A DNA stretch of 64,000 nt from Myxococcales bacterium. GTDB lineage: Bacteria > Myxococcota_A > Polyangia > Nannocystales > Nannocystaceae. Below are positions 1 through 16,065 of this stretch, in pieces. Every line of letters begins with the position of its first letter. The first letter of the stretch is position 1. A model generated the notes under the pieces. The model worked only from the letters and a program-made list of their open reading frames with translations, searched no databases and was not told the DNA's origin. The position numbers and the translations under genes were made by a program. Where the stretch lies: the NCBI GenBank assembly GCA_020633295.1, contig JACKDW010000003.1, forward strand, positions 124,001 through 188,000, given 5' to 3'.

Positions 1-3000
1 GCGTCAAACTGCCGCCGGATCGCGCGCGCCCCCGCGTGATCATACACGTGCTCGACGCGGCGGCCGTCCTCGGCGACGAAGGCGGCCACGCGTCCGCGGG
101 CGTTGAAGCGCCACGCGCCCGCGGGCAGCGGCCCTTCCCCGTCGACGCGGCTCAGCTGGCCGGCTTCGTCGTAGAACAGCCGCTGGTTGTCGACGCGCGT
201 CGCGGCGTGGGGCTGCAGCCCGTCGTAGCCCAGCTCGTGGGCCCCCCGCAGCAGGTTGCCGTCATCGGTGTAGCGCCACGAGAGCGCGCCGTAGTCGGCC
301 TGGGCCGCGACGAGTCGACGGAGATCATCGTAGACGAAGCGCTGATCGAGCGCGGGGCTGTGCGCGGTCGCGCCGACGTGGTCGATCGTCTCCGCGAGCA
401 GGCCCGCAGCGTCGTGGTGGTGGGAGAGCTCGCGCAGCGCGGCGCCCGAGCGATCGCGCGCGGACTCGTGCAGGACGCGTCCCGCCTGGTCCAGCTCGCG
501 GCCTACGGTCACGCCGTCGGCGCGTCGCATGCTCGTCCAGCGACCGAGCGCGTCGTGCTCGATGGACTCCACGAAGCCTGGCACCGCGACCTCGAGACCC
601 CGCGGGCTGTACTCACGCCCCAGCGTCGAGCCGTCCGGGAACTCTTCCTGCGTCGGGCGACCCTGGGCGTCGAAGCTCACGCCGCGCGTGAGCGTGAGCG
701 CGTGGCGAACACCGGCGAAGCGTCGCGTCTCGTGGATGACGCGGCCGCGTTCGTCGTGGAGGTAGTCGACGGCGCCGGCGTCGTCATCGACGCCGACGAG
801 CCGCCCGATCGCCGAGGCCGCGCGTGGATCCTCGAGCGCCCGCCGCGGGTGGTCGTAGTGGTAGCGCGCGCCCCCCTCTCGCTGCCCTTCGGCGCCAAAT
901 GACGATGTCGACGTGAGTCGCCCCGCGCGATCGTAGACCCACTCGACTCGGGCGCCCGTGGCGTCGACGCGCTCGATCAGTCGACCCGTGGCGTCGAAGC
1001 GCTGGACGATTACGCCGGCGTCGGGCGAGTCGACCGCGCGCAGGTTGCCCGCGCCGTCGCGCTCGTAGAGCGTCTCGTGGCGCTCGGGGTCGACGTGCGC
1101 GATCAAGCGATCGGCCGCGTCGTGGCGGTACCGATGCACCACGGCTCGATCCCCGAGCAGGTCCGCGATCTCGATCACGCGCCCGAGGCCGTCCATCGTC
1201 GTCCGTCGCGGCGTGTCGGCGTAGCGACCGTCGATCACCCCCGAGAACAGATCCTCGTGATCGCGCTGCTCGCTGCGCAGCGGTCCAAAGCTCGTCTGCG
1301 TGACGCGCCCGTCGGCGTCGAGGCGCTCGCGCTCGCGCCCCAGCGCGTCGCGGCACAGCTCCTCACGCGCCCACCCGGCGTCGAGGCTCACCGCCCCGCC
1401 GACGTCGAGCGCGCTCGCGTCGACGCGCTGGCCGGCGACGCGCGCAGCGACCTCGCCGTCGACCGCGTAGCTCAGGGCCTCAGCCAGGATCGCGCCCCCG
1501 GGCTCGTCGTCCTCCGTGACGCGCTGCCGCAGGCGGCCCAGCCCGTCGAGATGCTGGAGCTCGCGCGCGCGGGCTGCCTCGCCGCTTCGCTGCAGCGCCA
1601 GCGCGAGCACGGCCGGCGGCGTCGCGCCGTCGAGGAAGTAGACGTACTCCGCGGTCGGCAGCGCGAGCGTGTCGCCCGGCTCGATGATCTTGGTCACGCG
1701 CCCCAGGCCGTCCACGACGACCCGCGAGCTGTGACCTGCTGGATCGGTCATCTCGATCGGCACGCCGAAGCGCGCGTCCCAGCGCGCCGTGACGACGAGC
1801 GCCTCCTGTCCCTCGGCGTCGCCGAGCGCGAGCCGCTCCTCGACCGGGAAGCGACCCGCGGCGTCGTATCGCCGGGACAGCGCACCCCCCTCGGCGTCGA
1901 GCAGCTCGAGCGTGTTCCCGTGCTCGTCGAGCGTCTGCCGCAGCTCGTCGACCCAGCGCTCACCCTCGATCCAGCGCGCGCGTCGGCTGAGCCCGCCGCG
2001 CGCGTCGACCTCGCCCAGCTCGAGCCCGAGCATCGCCGGACCGTCGTAGTAGAACCGGGTGGCGGCGACGCGCACGCCGTCCCCGTCGGCGACCTCGGTC
2101 CAGGCGACCCGATCGCGCGGGCCACCTTCGTCCTGCGGCGCGGCGTAGCCGTTCACGGTCACGCGCTCGTCGCCGACCTGGTCGGCGCCCGTCGCCAGGT
2201 CGACCTGGCCCAGCTCGCGCTGCTCGAGCACGTTGCCCCACTCGTCGTGGTCCCACTCCGTGCGCACGCGCGCCGCGAGCTCCAGGTCCGCGTCCTCGAG
2301 GTGATCGACCTCAGTCGCGCTCCGCCGGGCTGTCATGACGAGCCCGTTCGCGTGCGCGACGACGTCATACTCGTGGCGCTCACGGCGGAGCGCGCCGCCG
2401 GGACCTGACGTCGTCTCCTCGACGAGCAGCTGCTTGCGCGCCTCCGACTGCGCGCCGAGGTCGTAGCGACGAACGTCGACGCGCTCGTCGGCGAACGCGT
2501 CGCCGGGCCGACGCTCGCGCACCTCCGCGAAGCCACGGAACTCCGCGCGCGTCGGATCGTACCAGCCGTCGCGGTACTCGTACTCGACCACGCGCCGCCA
2601 GCCGAAGCCGTCGTCCTCGATCGTGCGCGTGACCACGGGCGTCGGCGTCGGCACGACGCTCGCCCACGGCGAGCCGCTCGCGCGCGCGAGCGCGGAGCGG
2701 CGCGCGGCCGACTCGTACTCGAGCTCGAGGGAGTAGCCGAGCCCGTTCTCAAAGCGCGCCAGCAGGCCTGGCTTCTCCGGCAGGAGCTCCCACGCGGTCC
2801 AGCGCCCCGTGGTCGGATCGACGCGCACGACGTCGCGCGTGCCGTCGCCGTCGAGATCGCTGAACAGCACGCGCTCGTCGGCTGTCAGCGGCGACCACGG
2901 CAGCTCGCGCACGCGCGCGAACACGCCGTCGAGCTGGTTGACGCGCAGGCCCAGCTCCAGGTGACCGACGCGCACGAGGTCGCACGCGCCGTCGCCGTTG

Positions 3001-4741
3001 ATGTCCTCCACGCGCAGCGCGTCCTCGGGCGCCAGCGCCGGGACGCCCTGCATGTCTTCGGGCGCGTCGAACTCGCCGAAGCCGAGACCCTGCGCGATGA
3101 TCACACGATCCTCCTCCGGGAGGACGCGGACGAGCTCCGCGATGCGGTCGCCGTCGCAGTCCGCCAGCTGCACGCCGGGCTGACCGAGGCGGAGGCCGTC
3201 GGGCGGCAGCTCGGCCGGCGTCGGGGGCTCGAAGCGCGACGGATCCTCCGAGTCACGCAGCCAGAGGAAGCCCTCGCTGGCGCCGTGAAACAGGATGTCG
3301 ACGTGGCCGTCGAGGTTGGCGTCGACCAGCGCGACGCCCTCCGCGTCGAGCGCGACGCTGAGCTCGAGCGCGGTCGTCTCGCTCGCGCCGAAGGGCTGGG
3401 CGCCCCCGCCCGCGAAGCTCCACAGCTCCCGAGACCAGGGCCTGGCTGCGCGAGCAGGTCCTCGACCCCGTCGCCGTTGAGGTCGGCGAAGCGCGTCCCG
3501 CCGCTGATCGCCAGCGAGGGCGAATCCGCCAGCGGCGTCCACTCCTCGGCGAACTCGAAGTCGCCGTTGTTGCGTCGGTACCGCCACGCGCCCGGCTCGC
3601 CGTGGAGGAGATCGGGCAGCGCGTCGCCGTCGACATCGACGAGCGCGACGTCGGGATCGTCGGGGTCGAGCGCCGGCGCGCCGGTCAGCGGGCGCGGCTC
3701 CGGGATCGCGTCCTCGAGCGCGCGGTACTCGAGCCGCCACGTCGGCGCCCTCGCGCCGTCCGCGGCCGTCGTGGCGATCTCGACGAGCCGCGAGCTCGGG
3801 GACTCGCTGCGCCGCGCGTAGGACAAGGTCGTCGTCCGCGTCGCCGCGTGCTCGGTCTCGCTCGTGATCGACGCGAGCCGGTGGCGAAGCGTGATCGGCC
3901 AGCCCGCCGCGCGCCGCGTGACTGGATCGGGGCGCTCCTCATACGTCAGGGTCACGCCGGCGAGCCCGTCGTTCCACGAGATGGCGGACAGCAGCGGCGG
4001 GCTGTCGGGCGTCGGGCGGGTGTAGCTGAATTCGATCGTGTTGCCGAACGAGTCCTCGATGGTGTCGAGCTCGAGGCGGAACGCGTAGCCCGCGAGCTCG
4101 ACGCGGGACTCGGGCCGCGTCCCGAAGGTGTAGCGCGTGCCGTCGACCGTGCGCGCCTGCATCCCGCCGTCGTCCAGCGGCGTGACGACGACCGGGCGCT
4201 CCCCCTCGATCCGCGCGCGAAGTTGGCCCGAGGGCAGGGTGACGAGCTCCTCGGGGCGGCCGGGGCCGCGCAGGATCCACGGCGGTTCGGGATCCTCCGG
4301 CCTCGCGATCCCCTGTCGCGTCGAGCGCTCGAGCGCGGGCTGCTCGAGCGTCCAGCCGAGCCCGAGCACGCCCGAGCCCGCCCCGGGGTCATGCGTCAGC
4401 GCCAGCGACGGCGTGAGCCCCCCGCGGCCCGGCGGCAGCTCGATCGCGTACTCGAGCGTCGCCAGCCCGGTCGACGGGGACACGCTGTGGCGCTGCCCGT
4501 GGCCCTCAATCGAACCGGGTCCTTGGGGCAGGTTAATCGCCGTCGCGAGCGTCGCGCTGCGCTCCGCCTTGGCCGGCGCCGGGAGCAGCGCCAGCGCGAT
4601 GATCGAGGCGATCGAGGCGATCGGGGCGATCGGGGCGATCGGGACGAACGGGACGAACGGGACGAACGGGACGAACGCGCGTCGCGCCGCGCTGACGCGG
4701 CGGTGGGCGCGAGGGAGGGGGTGAGGGCGTGCTGGGGTCAT
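1..4741 (-). CDS. SpvB/TcB/Rhs-type YD-repeat protein, 3' end beyond window, one frameshift
   Basis: This is the first ~1,580 codons of a very large secreted protein; the C-terminus lies beyond the left edge. The ATG at 4741 has GGAG just upstream. A long hydrophobic leader (residues ~22-58) precedes an SpvB-like domain (~70-330, with HSVSPSTGLATLEY and LGLGWTLEQP), FG-GAP loops such as DVDGDALPD, a TcdB mid-type region (about 2,750-2,400), then YD/Rhs repeats (YDGLQ, YHYDHPRR) down to base 1. The frame changes once, near 3438-3441, inside a GGCCC run on the coding strand; with one extra C the protein reads on without a stop. Relatives form the cocoon of Tc toxins or polymorphic Rhs toxins. 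Whether a toxic tip follows cannot be seen here. The family is clear from the motifs; the toxin role is inference. Confidence 0.85.
4601..4676. repeat. 9-bp tandem repeat inside the Rhs-protein leader
   Basis: About eight copies of a drifting 9-mer (gatcgaggc, gatcggggc, gaacgggac on the plus strand) encode the repeated tripeptides VPF and PIA/SIA in the hydrophobic core of the signal segment of the minus-strand Rhs-type gene. A gain or loss of units would keep the frame and change only the length of the hydrophobic stretch. Confidence 0.8.
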
Positions 4742-5784
4742 GGTGCTCCGGGCGCGAGCAGTCGCGCACACGAGCGGTCGAACGGACGCGCTTGTTGTTG
4801 CGTTGCGCCCCAGCAATTCCGCGAACCTGCCCGCGAGTCGGCCGAGCGCGCGGGAGTGGCCGACGTCTGGGCAGTCTTGTCCCAAGAGACATGTTTTGCA
4901 GGGCGTCCGGCCACGCGGCCGAGCGCGACGAGCGTTGCCCGCGGCCGACCGCTGTGATGTTCTCTCAGGACAACCTAGGGGGCCGCGTGCGAACACAACT
5001 CAAGACTGGATTACTCGGCTGCACGGGCGTCGCGCTCGCGCTGTTCACGATCGCCGGCTGCGGCGACAGCGACAACACCTCGACGAGCTCGGGCACGGAG
5101 ACGGAGACGGAGGGCACGGATCCGGGCACGAGCGCCGGCTCCAACTCCACCCCGGCGACCGCCACGGAGACCGGCGGGAACACGATGTCCGGCAGCGACA
5201 CCGACGGGCAGACGACCGGCTCGGCGACGGATATGACGACCGACTCGACCGCCGGCCCGACCACCGCGACCGAGTCAACTGACGGGACCAGCACGGACTC
5301 GACGACCGAGGACGTGACCGTGTCGAGCACCGACCCCACGACGGGCCCCACCTGCGAGGACATGTGCGACGGCGTCTGCGTCAACGGTGAGTGCTGCGAT
5401 CCCGATACGGTCTGTGGCGACAGCTGCTGCGGCGGCGACGAGGTCTGCGCGTTCCAGCAGTGCGTCGTCCCGGGCGGCGACTGCGTGACGGGCAGCGGCT
5501 GCGCCGACGGCGAGTACTGCGACGACTCACCCCGTCTGGTTCAGGCCACGGAGATGATTGCGATTTTTAGGACACGTGGGCCGCGTTCCCGGAGCGCGCC
5601 TCGTCGCCTCCTCGAGGCCTGGTGTGCGCGAGCGCCCAGACGGCACGAGCGCGCCGCGAGGGCTCCAGCGCGCGAGCGGCCGACGCGAGCGGCTCGTCGC
5701 GTCGGGACCGACGCGCCCGCAAGGCGCCGCGCGAACGCGGCGCGCCGCGCCCTCGGGACGAGGACGCGGCGCCAGGTTGGGGGT

Positions 5785-5812
5785 CCCCTGGCCCAGCGCG
5801 CTGGGTCAGGGG
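5785..5812 (-). terminator. Hairpin downstream of the Cys-rich lipoprotein gene
   Basis: Arms CCCCTGGCCCAGC and GCTGGGTCAGGGG pair at 12 of 13 positions with a 2-base loop, eight bases past the stop codon at 5820. No T-run follows on the minus strand, so it may be a 3'-end stabiliser rather than a classic intrinsic terminator. Confidence 0.45.
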
Positions 5813-5819
5813 CGCGTGA

Positions 5820-7535
<1,716 letters not shown>

Positions 7536-7820
7536 CCCAGTCTTCCCCCGTTGCGCGCTCCGGCGCCGCTTCGTCACCGCCGTGACGTGGATGTTCGCCG
7601 CCAGGCCCTACGACCAGGTTGGTACGGGACGCGACAGCCCCTCGAGTTGTACCACCGATGTCGCGCGCGTGGCTTCGTCGCGTCGCGCCAGGCCGGGGGG
7701 CGAGGCGGGCCGCGGGCCGCCTCACCCCGCGAGCTGGGCGTGGCGAACCACTCGCGCCGAATCGGTGTTCTGACGCGGGCGCGGCGTGACGACGCCGCTC
7801 CGCAGGCGTACACACCAAAT

Positions 7821-8528
7821 ATGTACACGCCTGACGATCTCGTCCCCGCGCTGACCGCCTTCGTCGACGATCAGCTCTGGACCGCGCGCGCGCCGTTGCG
7901 GTTTTACGGCGTCCCGATGGGCTGCCGCATGACCGTGTGTCGACTCGCGGACGGGCGGCTGCTCGTGCACTCGCCGATCAAGCTCGACGCGATCAAGCCC
8001 CAGCTCGACGCGCTCGGGGAGATCGCGTTCGCGGTCGCGCCGAACTTCATTCACCACCTGTACATGGGGCCATTTCTCGAGGCCTACCCGAACGCGCGGC
8101 TGTTCGTCTCGCCGAAGCTCGTCGCCAAGCGACCCGACCTCCGGGCCGAAGGCGTCCTGGGCGACGCGCCGCCGCCCGGGACCTGGGGCGAGACGCTCGA
8201 TCAGGCGATCGTGCGCAGCGGCACGGTGATGGACGAGGTCGTGTTCCTCCACAGGCCGTCGCGGACGCTGATCCTGTGCGACCTGTGCGAGTGCGTCCAC
8301 GCCGACGCGCCGCTCGGGTGGCGGATCATGGGGCGGCTCGCCGGCATCTACGAGCACTACGGGCCGCCGCTGGACATGCGGCTGAGCTTCCGCGATCGCG
8401 CGGCGCTGCGCCAGTTCGTGACGCGCGTGCTGTCATGGGACTTCGATCGCGTCGTGCTCTCACACGGGAACCTCGTCCACGCTGCCGGAAAGGACATCTT
8501 TCGCAAGGCGTACGCCTTCTGCCTCTGA
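7821..8528 (+). CDS. DUF4336 family protein (metallo-beta-lactamase-like fold)
   Basis: A 235-residue cytoplasmic protein close to the normal length of the DUF4336 family, which is related to metallo-beta-lactamase folds. Visible landmarks are ADGRLLVHSPIKLD, APNFIHHLYMGPFLEAYPNA, ILCDLCECVHADAP and the late VVLSHGNLVH. The histidine-rich NFIHHLYMG and the SHG motif sit where the fold usually holds its metal-site loops, but full MBL motifs are not present. ATG 7821 fits the family start; no strong Shine-Dalgarno is seen. It is divergent from the Cys-rich lipoprotein with 285 bases between them, and both lie inside the inserted 3.5-kb segment. The substrate is unknown. Confidence 0.8.
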   Translation: MYTPDDLVPALTAFVDDQLWTARAPLRFYGVPMGCRMTVCRLADGRLLVHSPIKLDAIKPQLDALGEIAFAVAPNFIHHLYMGPFLEAYPNARLFVSPKLVAKRPDLRAEGVLGDAPPPGTWGETLDQAIVRSGTVMDEVVFLHRPSRTLILCDLCECVHADAPLGWRIMGRLAGIYEHYGPPLDMRLSFRDRAALRQFVTRVLSWDFDRVVLSHGNLVHAAGKDIFRKAYAFCL

Positions 8529-9013
8529 CCGCTCAGCCGCGCACGCGCGTGAGCCGAAGACGTCGCCGCACCACCTCCTCGAGGCCCAGGTCACGGCGCG
8601 GCCTCCGACCGCGACCGTCGCTCCGCTCAGCCGCGCGCGGCGAAGTTCGGCGTCTGCGAGCTCGGGCCCCGGACATGAGGTCGCGGCGCTGGGGCTCTTC
8701 GGACCGGAGGCGGTCGCGCGCCTCGGCGCCGATCACCTGGTCCTGCGTCCTCGTGATCACGATCTCCGTCCTCACGTTCTACGATCGCAGCCGCGATCAG
8801 CTGGTGAAGCTCACGACGGGGCGCATCGCCTCAGCGAAGCTCCAACGCGTGCGTCGATGTTCCTGCTACGCGCCGCAGCCTGCACGGCGCCACGCGTTCC
8901 CTCGCGCCCCCCCGCGTGCTCCCTCGAGTGCTCCCTCAAGCGCTCGTCCGCGCGCGTCGACGCTCGCGGCCGGCGTCTGAGGGCGCGGCGCCCAGGCGTC
9001 GCTCGCCGCGTGG
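8529..9013. other. No gene seen
   Basis: This ~485-base stretch between the DUF4336 gene and the right insertion junction is very GC-rich. Open frames exist on both strands but none has a family motif, plausible start or coding-like residue mix. It is probably non-coding remains of the insert. Confidence 0.5.
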
Positions 9014-10964
9014 GTACTGCGACTACTCCCTCGGAGAGGCCGGCGCCATGATGTGCTCGGAGGGCTCGGACGCGACCGGCAAGTGCATGCCGCTGCCGCC
9101 GGACTGTGAGCCGCAGCCCGACCCGATCGATCCGCAGACGCTCAACTGCCTGCCGGTGTGTCAGAAGGATCCCACCGCGGACTTCGACGCCGAGCTCAAG
9201 TACACGATCAGCTCTGACCGCGTCATGATGCCGCCGATCGTCCTGCAGCTCGACGACGACAACTGCGACGGCGTGATCGACGAGCGCGACGATCCCGAGG
9301 TGATCTGGAGCTCCTTCATCGGCAGCTCGTACAACAACAACGGCACGCTGCACGCCGCGTCGATCACCGACGGCCAGGTCGTCGAGAAGTGGTCGGTCAA
9401 CCCGCAGTCGAACCGGATCTGGCCCGGGCGCGCGCTCGCGGGCGGCGACCTCGACGGTCAGCCGGGGCCCGAGATCGTCGCCTGCCAGGAGGGCTCGGGG
9501 GCGCGCGCGTTCCATGCTGACGGATCGGACATGTGGACCACGGGCCCGGGGCCGTACTGCGATCAGCCCTCGATCGCCGACCTCGACGGGGACGGGTCGC
9601 CCGAGGTGCTGCTCTCGGGCGCCGTGCTCGACGGGGCGACCGGCGCCGTGAAGTTCACGTTCCCGGTCAACAACGGCACGAGCTGGTGGCGCGAGAAGGC
9701 GATCGCGGTGGACGTCGACGACGATGACGCGCTCGAGATCGTCACGGGCTCGCGGGTCTTCGACTCCGACGGGACGATGCTCGCGGACACGGGGCTGACG
9801 GGGACGTACCCGTCCGTCGCGGACCTCGACGGGGACGGGTCGCCCGAGATCATCGTCGTCGCCAACCTGGGCAAGAACCTGTTCGTGCACCACATCCACG
9901 TCTGGCGCTACGACGCGAACATGCCGGGGAACTTCGAGATCGTCCGGCAGGACGTCGACATCAACGGGCCGCTCGCCATCAACCTGTGCCCGTCGAACAG
10001 CAACGGCTACAGCGGCGGCGGCGGGCCGCCGACGGTCGCGGAGTTCAACGGCGACGGGACGCCGGATGTCGGCGTCGCGGGCGGCATCGGCTACGCCGTG
10101 TTCGACGGCGCGAAGCTGATGGACCCGAACACGCTCAACGCCGACACGCTCCTGTGGATCAAGCAGACGCAGGACTGCTCGTCGTCGTTCACCGGCAGCT
10201 CGGTCTACGACTTCAACGGCAACGGGCGCGCGGAGGTCGTGTACGCCGACGAGGAGGTGATGCGGATCTATCGCGGCACCGACGGCGAGATCCTCGCGGA
10301 GATCTGCAACACCTCGGGGACGCTGCACGAGTACCCGCTGGTGACCGACCTCGATCACGACGGCAAGGCCGACCTCGTCGTCTCGTCGAACAACTACTCG
10401 GGCTTCACGTGCCCGGGCAGCAACACCAAGACGACCGGCGTGCGCGTGTTCAGCAACGTCGAGTGGACGCGCACGCGCAACATCTGGAACCAGCACGCCT
10501 ACCACGTGACGAACATCAACGACGACGGGACCATCCCGGCCGTCGAGCCGAAGAACTGGCAGGAGCCGGGGCTGAACAACTTCCGGCTCAACTACATCGA
10601 CGAGCCGTTTGCGCTCTCTGATCTGGTCGTGACCGAGGTGTGGGCGGAGTGCGGCGACCCCTACACGCTCGTCGCGCGGGTCCGCAACATCGGGCGCGCG
10701 GAGGTGCCGAAGGGCGTCACGGTCGGCATGTACGCGGGCGACCCGGATCTCGACGGGGTGCAGCTGGGCCAGCTCGACACGACGAAGACGCTGTACCCGG
10801 CCGAGTCGGAGGACATCCGCTTCGAGCTGCTCAACCCGCCCGCCGACGTGGTGGACGGCTCGACGCCGGCCTTCGCGGTCGTGGATGACGGCGGGCAGGC
10901 GCACACGTGGTCGGAGTGCCGCCCAGACAACAACAAGACGGAAGGGACAGGTCTCTGTCCATGA
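9014..10964 (+). pseudogene. 3' half of the split lipoprotein / FG-GAP gene, with CARDB-like tail
   Basis: The open frame from 9014 lacks a start and signal peptide of its own; it continues the gene broken at 5523 (YCDYSLGEAG joins to DGEYCD). The sequence is a beta-propeller of FG-GAP/integrin-alpha-like repeats with calcium loops (DLDGDGSPEV twice, DFNGNGRAEVVYAD, DLDHDGKADLVVSS) and ends with a CARDB-like adhesion domain (VRNIGRAEVPKGVTVGMY). A shorter product from ATG 9049 could be translated but would not be exported. It converges with the helicase gene. The propeller identification is sound; that the two halves were one gene rests on matching frame and junction sequence. Confidence 0.75.
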
Positions 10965-11015
10965 GCCGCGCGGGCGCGGGCGGCTGACCTCGTCCGCCGC
11001 CGCCGCGCCGCCGGC

Positions 11016-12906
<1,891 letters not shown>

Positions 12907-13000
12907 TCATCGCGGGGTCAGTTTCTTCGCCGGCCGTGGAGATTGCCCACGCGGGGCTCGTCGCTTGAGCGCGAGCTCACGCGCGCGCTAGCATGCGCGC

Positions 13001-15049
13001 GTGCGTATGCAACGAGCCGGCGCCGGGCGAGGCGCGCCCCAGGACGCTTCGTCGGGCGCCGCGACGGGTCGTCGCGGGCGCCTGGGCCTGCTGCTGACGC
13101 TCGCGCTCGCGGCTCACGTCGCGCTCGTGCTCTACGCCTACCCGCTGCGCGTCGTCTTCGGCGAGCTGCCTCTGGGTACACCTGATTATCAGACCCACTA
13201 CCACCAGATCTCCACGCTGCTCGCCGCGCCCCCGGGGCTGGGTCGGCTGTGGGTCTACGACCCGGGGCTGCTCGCCGGCTTCCCGACCGGGCTCGTGTTC
13301 GACGTCGACAACAAGGCGTACTTCCTGTTCGTGCGCGCGCTGACCGGGCTCGGGCTGTCGACGCCGGTCGCGTTCAACCTGTTCCCGGTCGTCGTCGCCG
13401 CGCTGGCGCCGGCGTGCCTGTGGCTCGCGGCGCGGGCGCTCGCGCTGCCCGCGGCGGCGCAGCTCACCGCCTACGCGCTCGGCGTGCTGCTGTGGCACAT
13501 GGACCCGACCGCGCACTTCTGCTGGATCGGCGGGATGATCTCGTTCGCGGCCTGCTCCGCCCTGGCGATGCCCGTGCTCGCGCTGTTCGCCCGCCTGCTC
13601 CAGGACGACCTCCACCCGCGGGCGCGCGAGCGCGACGCGCCGACGAGGGCGGGCGCCCGGGCCCGCTTCGCCGCCTTGCTCGTGGGGCTGCCGCTCGCGC
13701 TGCTCCTGCACGCGTGGGCCTTCGCGATCCTCGCGGCGCCGATGATCGCGGTCTACCTGCGGCGCGCGCGGAGCCTCTCGCGAGCCGGTCACGCGCGGGT
13801 CTGGGCGCTCGCCGCGGCGGCGCTCGCCGCCAACCTCTACTGGCTCATCCCCGCGCTCGCGCACCTCGAGCTGATCACGCCCTCCGCCGCGGTCGGGCAG
13901 GCGACCCCGGCGTACCTGCTCTCTGACCTCGTCGAGCGCGTGATCAACGAGGTCAACACGGGGCCGCTCGAGCAGCACACGCTCTGGCGCTTCGCCGCGC
14001 TGCTGTCGGCCGGCGCCGGGCTGCTCGCCTGGCGGCGCGCCGGCGCGTCGGCGCGCTGGCGTCTCGAGATCGCCGCGCTCGCGCTCGCGTGGCTCGGCTT
14101 CCTGACCTACTTCGGCGCGCTCGTCCCCGGGCTGAGCGCGACGGAGCCCTACCGCTTCGCGATCCCGATGACGCTGTGGGCCGGCGTGATCGCGGCGCCC
14201 TGGCTCGCGCGCCAGCTCTCGCCGAGCTCGCTGCGCGCGGCCGGTCGCGAGGCGCGCGTCGTCCTGCTCGCGATCGCGGCGCTGCTGAGCGCCCGCGTCG
14301 CGCATGAGCTGCTGTACTACCTGCCCGAGCTCGCGCGCGTGCAGCGGGCGCCCGCGCCGGGGGAGCGACCCGACATCGGCAGCAGCTTCCGCGCGCAGGA
14401 GGTCTCGATCGAGTTTCGCTACGTCGCCACGCACCTCGAGCACACCGCGACGCCGGTCGGGCCCGGCGAGGCGCCGGGGCGCGTGCTGGTCCAGTGGTGG
14501 CCGCTCGCGGAGTACCTCGCGTGGTCGACCGAGCTGCCGATCATCGGCGGCTTCCCGGATCGAAGGCTGGTCTTTGAGACATCCAATCTCTATCACCGCG
14601 GGTTCGCGGATCCGCGTCGGCGCGACGGCGAGCTCGCGGCCTACCTCGCGCGCTACAACATCCACTACGTGATCACGAGCCCGCCGCCGGACCCGCTGAT
14701 GCACGCGCGGTCGGACCTGCTGGAGCCGGGGCCCGCGCTCCCGGGGATGTACCAGGTGTTCCGCGTGCGCAGCCCGTCGACCTACTTCGCCGCCGGGCGC
14801 GGGCGCGTGCGCACGGCGCTGGGTCGCGTCGACGTCTGGGACGCCGTCCCCGACCCGGAGCGCGGCGAGCTGATCTTGAAATTTCACTACATGCCCGAGC
14901 TCGTCTGCACGCCTGACTGCGCGCTGGAGCCGGCGCCCGTCGACGACTCGTCCGCGGCGTTCATCCGCGTTCGCGGCCAGCCCTCACCGCCGCGCGCGTT
15001 TACGATCGCCGACGGCGGCGCCGTGCTAGAGCCGCGCGCGTCCGGGTGA
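13001..15049 (+). CDS. Polytopic membrane protein, GT-C glycosyltransferase-like
   Basis: A 682-residue inner-membrane protein. About ten hydrophobic segments fill residues 25-470 (GLLLTLALAAHVALVLYAY, VAFNLFPVVVAALAPACLW, VVLLAIAALLSA), and a soluble domain of ~200 residues follows, predicted periplasmic. An early acidic/aromatic loop (LGTPDYQTHYHQI) lies where GT-C enzymes keep catalytic acids, and the overall plan matches GT-C or YfhO-type transferases that use lipid-linked sugars, but I see no diagnostic motif. GTG 13001 or ATG 13007 may start it; the gene is divergent from the helicase with 94 bases between. Function beyond membrane glycosyl transfer is unknown, and even that is inference. 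Confidence 0.75.
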   Translation: MRMQRAGAGRGAPQDASSGAATGRRGRLGLLLTLALAAHVALVLYAYPLRVVFGELPLGTPDYQTHYHQISTLLAAPPGLGRLWVYDPGLLAGFPTGLVFDVDNKAYFLFVRALTGLGLSTPVAFNLFPVVVAALAPACLWLAARALALPAAAQLTAYALGVLLWHMDPTAHFCWIGGMISFAACSALAMPVLALFARLLQDDLHPRARERDAPTRAGARARFAALLVGLPLALLLHAWAFAILAAPMIAVYLRRARSLSRAGHARVWALAAAALAANLYWLIPALAHLELITPSAAVGQATPAYLLSDLVERVINEVNTGPLEQHTLWRFAALLSAGAGLLAWRRAGASARWRLEIAALALAWLGFLTYFGALVPGLSATEPYRFAIPMTLWAGVIAAPWLARQLSPSSLRAAGREARVVLLAIAALLSARVAHELLYYLPELARVQRAPAPGERPDIGSSFRAQEVSIEFRYVATHLEHTATPVGPGEAPGRVLVQWWPLAEYLAWSTELPIIGGFPDRRLVFETSNLYHRGFADPRRRDGELAAYLARYNIHYVITSPPPDPLMHARSDLLEPGPALPGMYQVFRVRSPSTYFAAGRGRVRTALGRVDVWDAVPDPERGELILKFHYMPELVCTPDCALEPAPVDDSSAAFIRVRGQPSPPRAFTIADGGAVLEPRASG

Positions 15050-15113
15050 CATCGCGCACCGCGTGCCCGCGACGCGCGACGCTCGTGAACGCGACTGCTA
15101 CCATGAACCAGCA

Positions 15114-16025
<912 letters not shown>

Positions 16026-16065
16026 GCGCGCGGGGGCGCGCGACGTGGCGGGTACGCCCGGGCGG

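Noticed and set aside
36..2408. Long plus-strand frames opposite the Rhs-type gene
   Set aside because: They are antisense to codons of the YD-repeat protein, contain no motifs and stop and start without reason; the minus strand has clear YD repeats in one frame.
10831..11015. Extension of the helicase to 10831
   Set aside because: The unshifted frame ends in Pro/Arg/Cys-rich random sequence and overlaps the convergent gene; the alternative frame gives a basic tail typical of such helicases, ending at 11016.
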